Shown here piece after piece: positions 1 to 11,570 of a stretch of 64,000 nucleotides of DNA (its first letter is position 1; the number at the start of each line of letters is the position of its first letter). The stretch comes from Impatiens glandulifera (lineage: Eukaryota; Streptophyta; Magnoliopsida; Ericales; Balsaminaceae): NCBI RefSeq assembly GCF_907164915.1, contig NC_061867.1, positions 46,658,242 through 46,722,241 on the forward strand, in the 5' to 3' direction. The position numbers and the translations under genes were made by a program. Under the pieces are notes generated by a model. The model saw only the letters and a program-made list of their open reading frames with translations. It did no database searches and was not told the DNA's origin.

Positions 1-1
1 G

Positions 2-292
2 TAGGGCTGAAAATGAGTCAAGCCTGCTTTGGCTCAGCACGAACGGAATTTTAAATTTAAGTTAGACTTAACTATTTATTTACAAATTCGACTGAAAAAA
101 TTTAAACTAAATTTAATTTTTTAAATATTTGTAAAGAAAAATATTTAGTTAAAATTTTAGATTTTAATATTAAAATAAATAAAAAATATATTATTTATTA
201 TCAAGCTTAGGCATTGAGGAAGTATTATATGAGCTAGATTAGAATTTGATCAAAATCAAACTCCCGAACAACTTAACTCCTTTGCAACCCTA
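2..292. mobile_element. hAT-like MITE, cut by the window edge
   Basis: The left end reads TAGGGCTGAAAATGAGTC and the right end is the imperfect inverse, ending TTTGCAACCCTA. The interior is AT-rich and non-coding. TAGGG-type termini are typical of hAT-derived MITEs. The left target-site duplication would lie outside the window, so the 8-bp duplication cannot be tested here. Confidence 0.45.
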
Positions 293-477
293 ATTAGAAG
301 TCTAATATAATCAAGCTGAAATAGGTTTAAACTACATAGAATAAAAGTTTAACTTCATCCCTATTAAAGTGCGACTACTTCCCACGGATTAAGTACATAG
401 CCCACAAACGTACTTAATCAGACGCAGAACTTGCCGCATGACAGACTCGAATTCAAGAACAAACGTAAAATTTGTCG

Positions 478-555
478 CCTGATGGACTCGAACCCAAGAC
501 CTCAAGGAGGCTGGAGATATTCACCTTTTATTACCACCGCCAGGTTAGAAGATGA
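478..555 (-). repeat. tRNA-derived SINE head (pol III A/B-box-like)
   Basis: On the minus strand positions 494-484 read GGTTCGAGTCC, an exact match to the pol III B-box consensus. About 45 nt upstream, near 545-532, is an A-box-like TGGCGGTGGTAA. A second, weaker B-box-like copy lies near 445-460. There is no tRNA cloverleaf, so this is a tRNA-derived repeat head rather than a tRNA gene. Confidence 0.4.
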
Positions 556-3420
556 GATAATTCAAAGTTTAATTTATTCACTGTCATGACAATCCTACCA
601 ATGATAATGTGTGATTGTAGCCTAATTTCACATTAGAATACATATAGAAATAATTACCATAGTAAAACATTGATTACATTGATTTTTCATCCTACCAAGT
701 TAACATTGATTTTTCTAAATTCTCTAACCTGCAGTAAATCAACATCTTATTAGTTAACTTCTTATATAAAATACTTGATACTACCTCACAAATTTGTTCT
801 ATTTTACATAATGCATTATACCATATTTTCAGTCTAATTCAATAACATATTTTAATAATGTTCTCTTGAGTGATTTAAACTTGCAATGATTTTTATACAA
901 GAGAAGATCGAAATGCAAGCATCATTTGAAAATGAGAGATATATTTTAAGTAGAAAAAAAAGTGTCTGAACTCAATTTGAACAAACAGTCGCACTAGTAA
1001 AACTCTTACAATATTCAGCCAGCCCTAGATTAAACCACTATCCGGAATAATACAAATTGCTACTAAATTTCAAAATATCATGACCAAACCCCGACAACGA
1101 TCGCTTCTCCCTGTAAAAACGACACAAAGATAAATGAAATTAGACACAATTCATACCAACAAGTAATATTGATCCCAAGAAATCATTTATCAAACATATC
1201 TTTCATTCTTAAGACAGATTTCCAATTTCATAGCATTATCAGGTTAAAAAAACCCAGCAATTAGCACCAATCTAATGAACCCATGATATGGTTTCCAAAC
1301 ATAATCTCAACCAGATATGTTTTTGGATCCAAAAGTGTTTCCAAATGGGGCTGGCAGAGAAAGTAATTCTCACAAATATTAATTCCTTTGAATATAAAAG
1401 AGCCAATCACTCATGACATAGGTGTTTTGATAACATCTCAATTTTAACCTAGTCAAATAGTTAGAAGCAGTTACTGGTCATCCTAACTGAGTTGAATGAA
1501 TTGAATAAAAATAGTAACAGAACCATATATTCAAGAAAATTTCGGTGTGAAACAGTAAAAATGTTGGCCGACATAAGAAATCAGAGAGTCATCTCCCCTT
1601 CTAAACCCTGATACTTGAATTGTTTTGTAACATAGAAACAAAACAAAATGAGACAGACAGTTTTGGCACACAAAGGAATCCAACCAAACAAATATTTTGA
1701 CACAACTAAGATGCACAAGTCCCGATACACCAAATTGTATGTACATGAAATGAGTTACAAAATAAGGAAATAACTGAAGGAAATGAGCAAACTAGAACAT
1801 CAAATATAAATGGGACAAAATAGAAGAGAAATGTTTATACTCTTAGAAAAATGAAAATTTAAGATGAATTCACCCTCAGCTACATAAAAGAGAGGAAAAT
1901 TCAATTGATGAGGGAATATGGTGCATACACTTATAAACTACATAAAATAGTAGAAATCACCAAATATACATTCAATCAAATCCTGCAGTTTCAATACAAA
2001 AAATTCTGCCAATATTCTAACAGTTCCATTCTATTAAGCTATGGCATGGTTTTTCAGTAATAACAACTGATTGATTCACTAGTGCATTCCCTGTGTCAAC
2101 ATAAGCAAACGTAAGGACACAAAGGGGCAGTTTATATTCGCTTGGGGATGGACGAGTGTCATGGAACAAAGTTGTCAAAGTAGTATAACCTTAGAGAGTA
2201 AAACTTAATCATTCAATGACTAAAATTATTTAGGCATTTTTTTCCTTCTGTATTTCCTTCTTTAAGCTCTTTTATTTCTGTTTTTTTAAACAATCACTCC
2301 TTGAGATCATTTTATTCTAATGAAAAAGGACAAGAAAAACAAATTATTAAGGCATTTTTGTGTTGAATATTAAACAACATCACGTACCCATTCAATGACT
2401 GACAGATAAAGGGTACAAGAATCTGTCACATCTAAGGAAAATGTTTGGACTAATCTGAGCACACAAAATAGAAGCCTAGACAGTCAAGCAAAATCAATCC
2501 AGAAAATAACACCCAACATTGCAAGATGGCATAAAAGGGGAGGACATGGGCATCTATACCGTAAAACCAGAATGAGAAAGATGTGCATAGAGTAATTTTG
2601 TGACCATCCAATAGGGCCCTATTCAAAATGCATTGATTTGGCTCATGCACTACATAGAGCAAGCTATCAGCGCTACATCCTATTGTTACATGTCTATGTG
2701 AAACCAGCATCATTCTTTTGCAAGAAGGTTAATGGCATGGTAAAACCAACATACTTAAACTTTAACAAAGAATGCATAATCCTAATAAGGGATATTTAGA
2801 GATAACATCTATTTTATTTAGCCATATGTTAGCAGACACACACACACAAAGGTTACCACCTAGCACGTCAATTGGTATCCATCATAAGCCAAGAGGGTGC
2901 ATACGATTGTGATTTCTTCCAACAATTAGGATATAGATTAGCCAGCTTAGTTTAGAGCAGAGACAAAAATGTCATCCAGATTCTCTTTGGAGGTTTTCCA
3001 TTTCTCTTCTCTCTCTTTTTTGTAATTTGTACAATAATGCAAATGAAGTTATGCAAAAAGAGAGGAATTTTCATGATATTGATTTAAAATAACTATTGAT
3101 AGAAGAAAAACAACACATGGTACATAGTGAAATACTCTCTATTTACTCAAGAAACTACAGATGATTCAAATGAAAAATACTTGGGCATGCTAAAGGACAC
3201 ATATAAGCATGGACTATCATTTCTCTTGACGTTCTGATTTGAATATCAAATCTCACGAATAGAGAGGCCAAACACTTTGGTGAATGGAGTTTTCCTACAT
3301 CCACTCTAAGGTGAATGTAATGAAAGGAGATATAGACTATCAAAACACATTTAAATCGAGCTTAGACACAGAACAAAAAGAAGATGTGGGAATTTATAAA
3401 AGATAAAGAATTTTCAAGAT
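556..3420. other. non-coding; 3' flank of SmB
   Basis: I see no gene here. The sequence is moderately AT-rich with no supported long ORF on either strand. The part next to 3420 probably holds the 3'UTR and polyadenylation region of the SmB gene, which runs leftward. I could not place the polyadenylation site. Confidence 0.5.
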
Positions 3421-3515
3421 CTGAAAAATCATGTTATTTAAAGTTAGGATTTCAATGAGAAAGCAATCCTCTGACAGGAATATATAAATGGACAGTCAAT
3501 GTTGAACCCACATAC
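3421..3515 (-). other. predicted 3'UTR intron of SmB
   Basis: On the minus strand GTATGT starts at 3515, four bases after the SmB stop codon (3522-3520). A 95-nt segment follows, ending CCTAACTTTAAATAACATGATTTTTCAG (CTAAC branch-point-like box, then TTTTTCAG) at 3421. Donor, branch point and acceptor all fit a short plant intron. Its position just after the stop would place the exon junction too close to trigger nonsense-mediated decay. It is predicted from sequence only. Confidence 0.55.
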
Positions 3516-3519
3516 CGAA

Positions 3520-4380
3520 TTACTGCTGCTGATTGTGTTGCTGATGCTGATTGGGTGGAGGCGGCATACCAGGACGAGGAGGACCAAAAATAGGAACAGC
3601 AGAGCCACCAGGTGGAGGAGGCATTCCAGGCCGAGGAGGTGGCATGCCAGGCATCCCTGGGTGAGGAGCTTGACCTGGAGGCGGCGGCCCTCTCATCATC
3701 TGTGGAGGAGGAACCATTGGACGTTGCCCAAAAGGTGGTGGAGGCATAGAAAATTGCGGAGGCCCAGTTCCTGGCCTAGGAGGAAATTGAGGCGGCATCC
3801 CAGGTGGTGGACCTCTTGTCATTTGTTGTGGAGGTTGTCCCGGATACCCAGATGGAACCTGTCCAGGAGGACGCATCACCGGAGCAGATGAAGGCGGGTA
3901 AGAAATGGGTGGAGCAGAAAGCTGAGGAATCGGAGGGCGAGCCATCTGTGGCTGCATCATACCAGGAGCTGGGCCTCCAATACCACGTACAGGACCAGAA
4001 AGTCCCGGCTGCGCCTGGATTAAAGGAGCAGTAGGGACACCCCGTCCAGATGCGCGACCAATTCCTGGACCAGCCATAGCTGCAGCTCCAACAGCCTTGG
4101 CACGAGATTCTTCTGGAGGAGGAGGTCCTTCGACGGTCATGGAGATAACTTCTTCACCGCGAACGAGAACAAGACCAAGGGTACGGCGTTCTTCACGCTC
4201 CTCGTTCTTCTTACCTTTAGCAGGTGGAAGCTTGCGGAATTCCTCACAGTCACCGAGAACGAGGTTCATATGGCGGTCGAAAGCCATGAACTTTCCGATA
4301 AGCTGACGACCGTCCTGAATCGTGACTCGCATCCGGTAATTGATGTACTGAAGCATTTTAGAACCCTTGGACATCGACAT
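3520..4380 (-). CDS. SMB: small nuclear ribonucleoprotein-associated protein SmB
   Basis: Core Sm protein B of the spliceosomal snRNPs U1, U2, U4 and U5; it joins the heptameric Sm ring on snRNA in cytoplasm and nucleus. The 286-residue protein starts [19 protein letters not shown]. The frame is open 59 codons further upstream, but the start at 4380 matches the conserved SmB N-terminus. Residues 5-90 form the Sm fold: Sm1 includes [19 protein letters not shown] and Sm2 includes [22 protein letters not shown] follows, then a long Pro/Gly/Met-rich tail with PPPGMPP-type repeats that bind proline-recognition domains. The coding part has no intron and no lesion. A plausible 3'UTR intron follows the stop, and the 5' flank carries housekeeping-type promoter motifs. 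Family assignment is secure from the Sm core and the tail. Confidence 0.96.
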   Translation of the reverse strand: MSMSKGSKMLQYINYRMRVTIQDGRQLIGKFMAFDRHMNLVLGDCEEFRKLPPAKGKKNEEREERRTLGLVLVRGEEVISMTVEGPPPPEESRAKAVGAAAMAGPGIGRASGRGVPTAPLIQAQPGLSGPVRGIGGPAPGMMQPQMARPPIPQLSAPPISYPPSSAPVMRPPGQVPSGYPGQPPQQMTRGPPPGMPPQFPPRPGTGPPQFSMPPPPFGQRPMVPPPQMMRGPPPPGQAPHPGMPGMPPPRPGMPPPPGGSAVPIFGPPRPGMPPPPNQHQQHNQQQ

Positions 4381-4527
4381 CTTGCAGCAGTATGGATGTC
4401 GAGAATGGAAGTGGTAACGATTGAGAAACAGCAATATATAATTGAAGAGACTAGAGAGAGTGAAGGAGCGAGAACTAGGGTTGATCAGCTCCTCTACTGA
4501 CCAAGGAGTGAAACTGATGATGTTTTC

Positions 4528-4548
4528 TAGGGTTTTTGCAGCGCCAAA
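4528..4548 (-). promoter_or_regulatory. telo-box and E2F-type site upstream of SmB
   Basis: On the minus strand TTTGGCGC (4548-4541) fits the E2F consensus TTTSSCGC. AAACCCTA (4535-4528), a telo-box, lies just downstream, about 150 nt before the SmB start codon. This pairing is common in promoters of plant genes for translation, splicing and cell-cycle functions. Function here is inferred from motif and position only. Confidence 0.45.
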
Positions 4549-4560
4549 ACTCTTCAAACG

Positions 4561-4831
4561 TTAAATTTCGGGATAATTAGTGTTTATTTTTCATTCATTT
4601 TGATTTTAGTTCTCTTCAAATTCTCAAATTTAAGACTTCTAATATTATTAGGTCAAACAAAAAGTCTAATATTTTTATTAAAACTCACCATTTGTTTTTT
4701 TTTTTTTAATTATACAAAATTTTGATTTTGTTTTGACGGTTTAAAACGTGATATTTATAAATAAATAAAAGATTATTGTCAATAACTTAATTAACGAAGT
4801 TTAACTATTACTAATTCGCAAAAATTCAATA
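4561..4831. other. AT-rich intergenic spacer
   Basis: Short AT-rich spacer between the SmB promoter and the Helitron; no feature is recognised. Confidence 0.4.
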
Positions 4832-5540
4832 TCTATATATATAATTATGCTTAATTTTTAAAGTGTCCGGATTGCCGAGGCGAGAACTGTGGTTAATTTG
4901 GATATATACGTGAGAGTAAATGAATACATGAGTCGGATTGTGGGTTGACCCGTCCATAAACTTAAAACGATTAAAAATAAAATAAAAAATGTTATAGGTA
5001 TGGTTCGAACTTGCAACATAACAAAACAAGTACAACCCTTTAACCAACTAGGTTAATAACATTTTATATTTTAAATTCAACATCAAATTTGATGAACGCG
5101 GTGGTTCATCAATAATTTTAATCGATCGTAATTCTCTTTTGACTCCGCACTATAAATTTCACTATTATTAGTGAGCAATAATGGAAGAATTCCGTCATAT
5201 TTATAGAGATAGGGGACATAATTTATATGGATATAGTAGTAAGTCTCGCTTGGGTTAATTTAATGATAGTCTTTACATTTTTCTTTTTACTCTAGCATGG
5301 GGAAGAAGTGGACTCTAGAGGTCAAACTAATTGAGTTGAAGAATCAAACTGTATCAATTGTTTTAGAGATCGTTATGCAATGTGAGACTAAATGGATACT
5401 TGAGTCGGATTGTGGGTTGACCCGCCATAAACTTAAAACGGTTAAAAATAAAATTAAAAATGCTATCACATTTTTACCATAATATTTTTTTCACGATTTT
5501 TTATATTATTATTCGTGCAAATACACGTGATACATGCTAG
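4832..5540 (+). mobile_element. non-autonomous Helitron (copy 1)
   Basis: The element starts with TC after a host A (TCTATATATATAATTATGC). It ends with CTAG before a host T at 5541, preceded by a short hairpin CGTGCAAATACACG about ten bases upstream. These are the structural marks of Helitrons: 5' TC, 3' hairpin plus CTRR, insertion between A and T, no duplication. The first 260 bp are shared with the copy at 27274-28000. A partial second copy of the head recurs at 5382-5463. On the minus strand, 5056-5000 holds a tRNA-like stretch with A-box (TAGTTGGTTAAAGG) and B-box-like (AGTTCGAACC) sequences. No Rep/helicase ORF is present. Confidence 0.7.
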
Positions 5541-6129
5541 TTTAAATTAATTATAAATAAATTTTACGTACCTAATAAGTTAAAAGAAAATAAAGAGTCA
5601 CAATTTGATAAGGGAAATTTGATGAAATAACCCTGATAAAGAATAATAGAGGAAATTATATTTTTACAAAATTGACCTTTTGCCCATAGCAAAAGACCAA
5701 TTTACCCTCCTTAATAACTTTTCTCTTCTTCTCACTCAGGGCAACGAGGCAACGAAGGATCCCGACAACGAGTCTGCTTCTACTTCCCCGTCGACATGTC
5801 TTGGCTATTGTGGGACGTCTTCTTATGCTTTCCCATTTGTTACCCCCGGACTGTAGCATCTACGCCGAACTATAGTCCCGACTCCATTAAGCTAGATCTT
5901 CAACAAACGTCGATGGATAAGTTTGATATTGATTGTTATAGCTGAAAACATTTGTTATTAATCAATTGGGATCGCATAGTGCATCTTGCGCCTGCGTAAA
6001 TTGCAATTTGCGCCAACGAAAAATGCATTTGTGCAAGCGCAAAATGAATTTTGTGTTAGAGCAAGATGCATTTTGCGCAACAAAGTCAAACTGCTAGTAT
6101 ACTTCCACTCACCTCTGTAAATTTTTATC
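5541..6129. other. non-coding, unassigned
   Basis: No gene recognised. 5985-6085 contains loosely repeated GCAAGATGCATTTTGCGC-like words. The right part may be the 5' region of the MULE that follows. Confidence 0.35.
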
Positions 6130-7850
6130 AATTGCAGATGACAATATATTTGTGAGTGTTTTTGTCCTCTATGATAGAGAGTGAAAAATTGATAATGTTG
6201 GTGTTAGTTCTTTTGTCTCAAGTTCATGTCAATGTGTGAATCTACCCCGAAATGCTATATATGCCGAATTAGCTAACATCGTCTATGATGCTATTGGTGT
6301 GGACAAATTAAGATATGATTTAGTGGTCAAAATAAAGTATAATATGATTATAATGAATGCTCCTCCTGTTATCAAGCGAGATAGTGATGTGACATTCTAT
6401 TTAAAATTTTTTTGACTTCACTCCCCCATCATCGCACTCCACTGTGTGTTTCTTTAGTAGAGAAGTCACTACCTTCAACTCAAGAAAGCAAAATACTAGG
6501 AAATGTGGTTCTAGGATGTAATCGTGACGTATTCCTGATATTTGACCAGGAAAATGACATATTTGAGTAGCAAGATGTCTTCCCAAGTCAAAATGACATA
6601 TGTGAGCAACAAGATGTCTTCCAAAATGACATATGTGAGCAGAAAGATCTCTTCCCAAGTAAAAATAACATATTGTTAAACCATATAGAAGAAGGAGAAC
6701 AAGGCCCATGTTTGCGTCCGAGTCAAGGGGCTAGTACAAGAGTAGGTCCCATACCAGGAAAACATTCACCTCGGGAACCAAGCACTTACCATACCAGAAA
6801 AATATTCAGTCATATTGAGTGGCTTGGTTCATATGAACCACTCGAGGTTGAAACACCTACTCTATTAACCAATTAAAGTGGATTGGAAGTGGGTACATAT
6901 TTTGATAACAAAAAAGAAATTCAATTGAGGTTGCATAGACATGCGATGGCTAATCATTTTGTCCTCAAAGTGAAGAAGTCAACAAAAGATCTTTAGTTTG
7001 TGAAATGTTTGGCTGAGAACTACAAGTGGAAATTGTGTGCTACGAAAGGAAAATTCTCGCAGATGTTTGAGATTCAAAAATTTGTAACAGAACACACTTG
7101 CTCAATTTTGACGAGGCAAGAGGATGTAAGGCAAGCACCATCATGAGTAATTGGGGAGTGATCGTAAGTACATGGACCATCACCATGAGCACATGCCTAA
7201 GAAAATAATGAAAGACATGCAAACAAGCTATGTGTTAAATCTGACATATAATAAGGCTTGGAGGTCTAAGGAAAATGCCTTAATGGCGGTACGAGGAACT
7301 ATGGAGGATTCCTATGGTAAATTGCCATCATACTTGTAATGTTGTAGAAAAATAACCCAGATACCATAACTGACATCTAGACGGATGAGCAAAGCCACTT
7401 CAGGTATATGTTCATGTCCTTAGGCCTCTCAATTAGGGGTTTCATAAGTTGTTGTCGTCTTGTATTGTGCGTCGATGCCAGTTTTCTTAAGCACAAGGTT
7501 GCGATAGCATTGGATGCGAATGAGAAACTATATCCCGTTGTTTTTAGCATCATTGATTCGGAGAATAATAACTACTAGACATATTTCATGCAACAACTAA
7601 GAGTGACAATTGGCTTAGTCTTGGATCTCGTCTTCGTATCCGATAAATACCCAAATATTGCCAATGCTTGTCCGTGGTTTTCTAGAAGCACATCACAGTG
7701 CATGAACATAGCACATCAAAATAAATATTATGACCAAGCTTAAAACTGATAACTACCACGTTGAGTTTGATTTGGCTTTTCGCGCATATACCGAGTCAAT
7801 GTTTCATCTGCATTTTGAAATGATCAAGACTAAAAACCCTCAGAACTTGT
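6130..7850 (+). pseudogene. MULE (MuDR-type) transposase pseudogene
   Basis: A decayed Mutator-like transposase reads through several frames. Near 6230-6410 is the N-terminal ubiquitin-like/PB1-type region (ATYAELANIVYDAIGVD, then PPVIKRDSDVTFYL). From about 6890 comes the MuDR DNA-binding region (FDNKKEIQLRLHRHAMANHF, then WKLCATKGKFSQMFEIQKFV). At 7370-7570 is the start of the transposase core (SLGLSIRGFISCCR, VLCVDASFLKHK, FSIIDSENN), and LVFVSDKYPNIANA follows near 7620-7670. Many stops and frameshifts break it, and the catalytic core is lost after about 7700. Terminal inverted repeats were not found. Confidence 0.75.
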
Positions 7851-9019
7851 CATAATGATCCTTTTTGAAAAGTCCCTGTTTGCAGTCATATACATTGATG
7901 CACCAATCTTGTAGATGCACCTAACACAAGACTTAATACTTCAACTTCAGGTTCATAGGGATATATATGATATCTACGCTATTCCAACAATTCATGAATC
8001 TGTCAACAGGTTTATAGGGATATTTTTTTTACGTCGCGACGAAAAAGTTAGTTTTAACTAAGAAGTTCTTGTGCTGATTTTGAAAAGAAAAGTGAGGGGA
8101 ATTAATTTTAAAGTTATCGAAAACTTAATGTTTAAAATCGGGGCTTTATAGACGACTCCATAATTTAATATCCCGTTGAATCTGTGAGAGATTGAGATAT
8201 TTAACGGGAAGTCGATATAGGCCTTCTTTAGATTTTTCGATATTAATTAATCTTACGACTAGATAGTCGACACCTAATTTAAAAAATTAGGAAATCAAGA
8301 GATGTGAGTCCGACGTTTGGTTACATTTGAGAAATGATTTTTTAGACACTATGTCCCACAACGTCTCGAAAGTCTCTATTAATTAATTTTGACCATATTT
8401 GAATTTCTTGCACTTTACTTTTTAGAATATTTCCGTTTTAAAAATTTAAGGATTTCATGAAGATAAAGGACAAGGAAGAATGAAGACAAAGACAACCTAG
8501 AAGCTTAGAAAAATAATCCACAAACAAGGTTTTCCTCAAGGATTAATAGGCTAGGCATTTTATTGATCAAGTTTAAGTTAGCATAAATCTACTTTATTTT
8601 TTAAGGGTTTTGTTGAAGTGAATAATTTAATATTATAGAAGCTCTATTTATATTTATATTTTTTAGAGTTTATAAAAATTGAGTTCAAGGAAACTCACAA
8701 AATTAATCATAAGTCTAAGTTAGTACAATATTCAATTTTTAGTTAAGTGTTTGATTTTAATTTTTATTTCTAACCTAGGATCAATCAAACCACAAACTAA
8801 TCAAGAACCAATAAGAGTAAAAAATAAACCTAAATTTAAGGAGCAAAAAAATAAAATAAAAGTAAAAGTACAAATGGGCAATGGTTAAGCCTCCACAGTC
8901 AAAATATATGCCATCGTTTGGTTGCGGGGCATGTTGTTGCTCGGTTGTAGCTAGGAACTGCAGCCAACCTCGGTCATGATCATTTCCTAGGTCGCAAGCT
9001 GCCTCCTCGGTCGAACATA
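7851..9019. other. non-coding, unassigned (probable old repeat)
   Basis: No gene recognised. 8140-8400 has structured, less AT-rich sequence (ATTTAACGGGAAGTCGA and similar) that looks like old LTR or transposon material, but I cannot assign it. Confidence 0.3.
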
Positions 9020-9600
9020 GTGCAACAATGAGGCAACGACTCTTTTCCATTGGTCGAACAAGCAACAACAAAGTTGAAACAGAGAATTTAAAGTCGATAA
9101 AGAAGATTCCAAAACCGATTTGGAGTGTGAAGCTGAAGCCGAAGATAAGGAAGACAAAAACACATAAATTCAAGTTAAAGATAACAAAAGTAAAAACCCT
9201 GAAATTATCAGAAATAATTATTTCTATAAAATCAGAACGAGCTCGTACAAAGAGAGAATTCAAAATGAGAAACAACAATACTCATTATCCTCATCAATAC
9301 AATATATTTTCATTGTAAGAGAAGGGGAAGAGGAAAAAGAAAAGGAAGGGGAGGGAGGCCTCTCAATGAAAACAAATGGCATGCGAAAATGCTAAGTTGG
9401 GATGATTAAGTTTGAATGTAGTCTTTTCTGTTTGTAATCTATGTGTTTTTCTTAGAATGTATAAATTTTACTAATTATTTTTTAAGGTCTTTTGATTGTC
9501 ATCCTTAATCATAGCTAGAGTTTATTTAGCTTTGATTTTTGACCCTCCCACTTTTGAGATTTTAATGAAATGTTTTTAACCGTTTTCCAGTAAAACAAGT
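9020..9600 (+). mobile_element. 3' remnant of a LINE-type element (ORF1 tail plus 3'UTR)
   Basis: The purine-rich stretch at 9316-9350 (GGGGAAGAGG-like, encoding an Arg/Gly-rich tail) and the following 3' region, including ATTGTCATCCTTAATCATAGC and ACCCTCCCACTTTTG, match the end of the ORF1 relic at 43690-43935. The two therefore belong to one repeat family. No reverse transcriptase is present between the ORF1-like tail and the 3' end in either copy. Confidence 0.5.
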
Positions 9601-10216
9601 AGCAACCAACATCATCAGCCACTATCGGGTGCAAAAAGTTAGCCAGCAGTAGGATCTTCGGTCGCAAGCGTCATTAGTATAGGCCAACAACAATGGGAAC
9701 CTATCGGGTGATGATTGTCTAGCCAGTAACTCCCCTCGGTCGGAAGTGTTAGAAAATTAAGCCAGGGCGTTTGACTCTCGATTGGGTAGAAGTTGTTGTC
9801 TAGTGGGTGAAAATCATAGCTACAAGTGTCGATTTATTTAGCTAGATACTAAGTCTCTTGGTCGGGTGACAACTAGTAACCGACATATAAAAATTATGAG
9901 GTTAAGGAGAATTTTCTCAGTCGTAAGCGGTGCTAACAATAAAAACCTGTTCTTTTCCGATTTCTGATCTCGATCCTAAAACCTATCTAGATAGTGGTAG
10001 AGATTGACCCTAATTTTAATGAAACTTTGTACAATTGTTAGGAACATATAAATAAATATAAATAAACAACTATATAAAAGAAAATCCAAGATCTAACATC
10101 AACAAAATCAAGATCAAAGCAATTCATTTTTATTTTTTTGTTTTAGGGCAGATTTTGAGTTTTTGGATAACGTCTCAAATCCAAAATTAAATTTAAAAAT
10201 TTCTTATGCTCAAAAG
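9601..10216. other. non-coding, unassigned
   Basis: No gene recognised. The sequence is less AT-rich than its surroundings and contains recurrent GTCGGGTGA/GGTCGCAAGCG words, suggesting old repeat DNA. Confidence 0.3.
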
Positions 10217-10586
10217 TGTTAGGATTTGAATCTCCCAAATCCGACCTGCTTGAAAACAATCTGTAAAAAAACACAAGATAGAATAACACAAGAACACACA
10301 GATTTATAGTGGTTTACTCAAATTGAGCTACATCCACTTCAGCCACCACCAGATTTCACTATGAAGAAGAAGAAGGAATACATAGTTTTTTGTCTCACAC
10401 TTTATCTCTCTAAAATTCTGTTTTCACCATGTAAATCCTTATTAATCACATATTTATAGGGTAAACATTCAGGTAATAAACCTAAATAACTTTGGTCAGG
10501 CCCAAGCCCAAAATCAAAAAGAAAACCCAATAAACTTTAATTAACAATGTAGAGTTTATTATTAGTGTAGGCTCCATAACTCAACA
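10217..10586 (-). mobile_element. LTR of a Ty1/copia element (3' LTR of the minus-strand relic)
   Basis: The 370-bp block begins TGTTAG and ends CTCAACA, giving TG...CA termini. Directly right of it, the minus strand reads AGTCTCCAAGTGGGAGAT, a typical copia polypurine tract. The copia RNase H relic lies just upstream on the same strand. Only one LTR is present, so the element is truncated on its 5' side. Confidence 0.7.
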
Positions 10587-10619
10587 ATCTCCCACTTGGA
10601 GACTAACTTCATCATCTCT

Positions 10620-11320
10620 CGATCGGTAGCGGCTTTCCATTCGGTGTCTTAACGAAGAAGATCAACTGAAGTTGCACACAACTTCAGTTTCTCATTTGTC
10701 ACAGCTTTCGTCAACATATCAGCTGGATTCTCACTCCCAAGAATTTTCTCAAGAGCTAATACTCCATCTTTTAAAGCTGACCGGATGAAATGATAACGAA
10801 CATGTATATGCTTCATCCTGCCATGATAAACAAGATTCTTTGTCAAATGAATGGAACTCTAACTGTCGCATTACAACACACTTCCCTCGTAATCTTGACT
10901 AAATTCTCGCAAAAAGGGTTGTAACCACATCATTTCCTTAACAGCTTCTGTCACAACAACATACTCTGCCTCACAACTAGAAAGAGCAACAATCTTCTGC
11001 AATTTTGAAACCCAACTGATTGCAGTACCTCTTAGAGTATAAATATACCTTGTTGTGCTCTTCCTACTATCAATATCACCACCATTGTCAGCATCAACAT
11101 ATCTTTCCAAACCCATATTAAACTTTCAAAAACACAAAGCGAGACCCATACTTCCTCTTAAGTATCGTAGTATCCACTTTACTTCTTCCCAATGTTGTCT
11201 ACCCGGATTGCTCATGAATCTGCTAACAACTCCCACTGCATGTGCTATGTCTAGTCTTGTGCAAACCATCGCATACATAATACAGATAATACATGAGGTC
11301 ACTCTAATTTGGAACAATCA
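10620..11320 (-). pseudogene. Ty1/copia pol C-terminal pseudogene (RT end and RNase H)
   Basis: The minus strand encodes, in one frame with two internal stops, the end of a copia polyprotein. The RT-RNase H connection comes first (RLDIAHAVGVVSRFMSNPG, WILRYLRGSMGLALCF). RNase H follows (YVDADNGGDIDSRKSTTRY, WVSKLQKIVALSSCEAEYV). The C-terminus is HIHVRYHFIRSALKDG and ENPADMLTKAVT. Gag, protease, integrase and most of RT are missing. The LTR follows directly after a polypurine tract. Confidence 0.8.
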
Positions 11321-11348
11321 ACTAGAAACGAAAATTGGGCATTGATAC

Positions 11349-11570
11349 GAGAAAATAAACAACAAGGCCTTTTGTTTCAAATGTGATGAGAAATATAACT
11401 AATGTCACATATGTGCTAATCGACAACTATTTAATATCGAATTTGATGACGAATTAAAGGACGGTTGAAGCTTGGGGACAGTGAAGAGGAAGATTCGTTT
11501 ATATGATGTTAAGGAGGAGGTAAGTATAGATTATATTGAGGCCAAAGCATTGGTGAAACATTAAGAGAAA
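11349..11570 (+). pseudogene. Ty3/gypsy gag zinc-knuckle scrap
   Basis: A short plus-strand stretch reads KAFCFKCDEKYN, stop, CHICANRQL. This resembles the CCHC zinc knuckle of plant Ty3/gypsy gag proteins (CFRCDEKYxxGHRC). It has in-frame stops and no intact domain beside it. The sequence to about 11900 may be LTR-derived, but I could not define ends. Confidence 0.4.

Noticed and set aside
3499..4500. Arg/His-rich and other plus-strand ORFs over SmB
   Set aside because: Shadow frames of the Pro/Gly-rich SmB coding strand with no family resemblance.
4381..4557. 59-residue N-terminal extension of SmB
   Set aside because: The conserved SmB N-terminus begins at 4380. The extension is leader sequence with promoter motifs at its far end.
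9028..9318. 96-codon Lys-rich plus-strand ORF as a gene
   Set aside because: Low-complexity reading frame running into the tail of a LINE-type repeat; no start context or family match.
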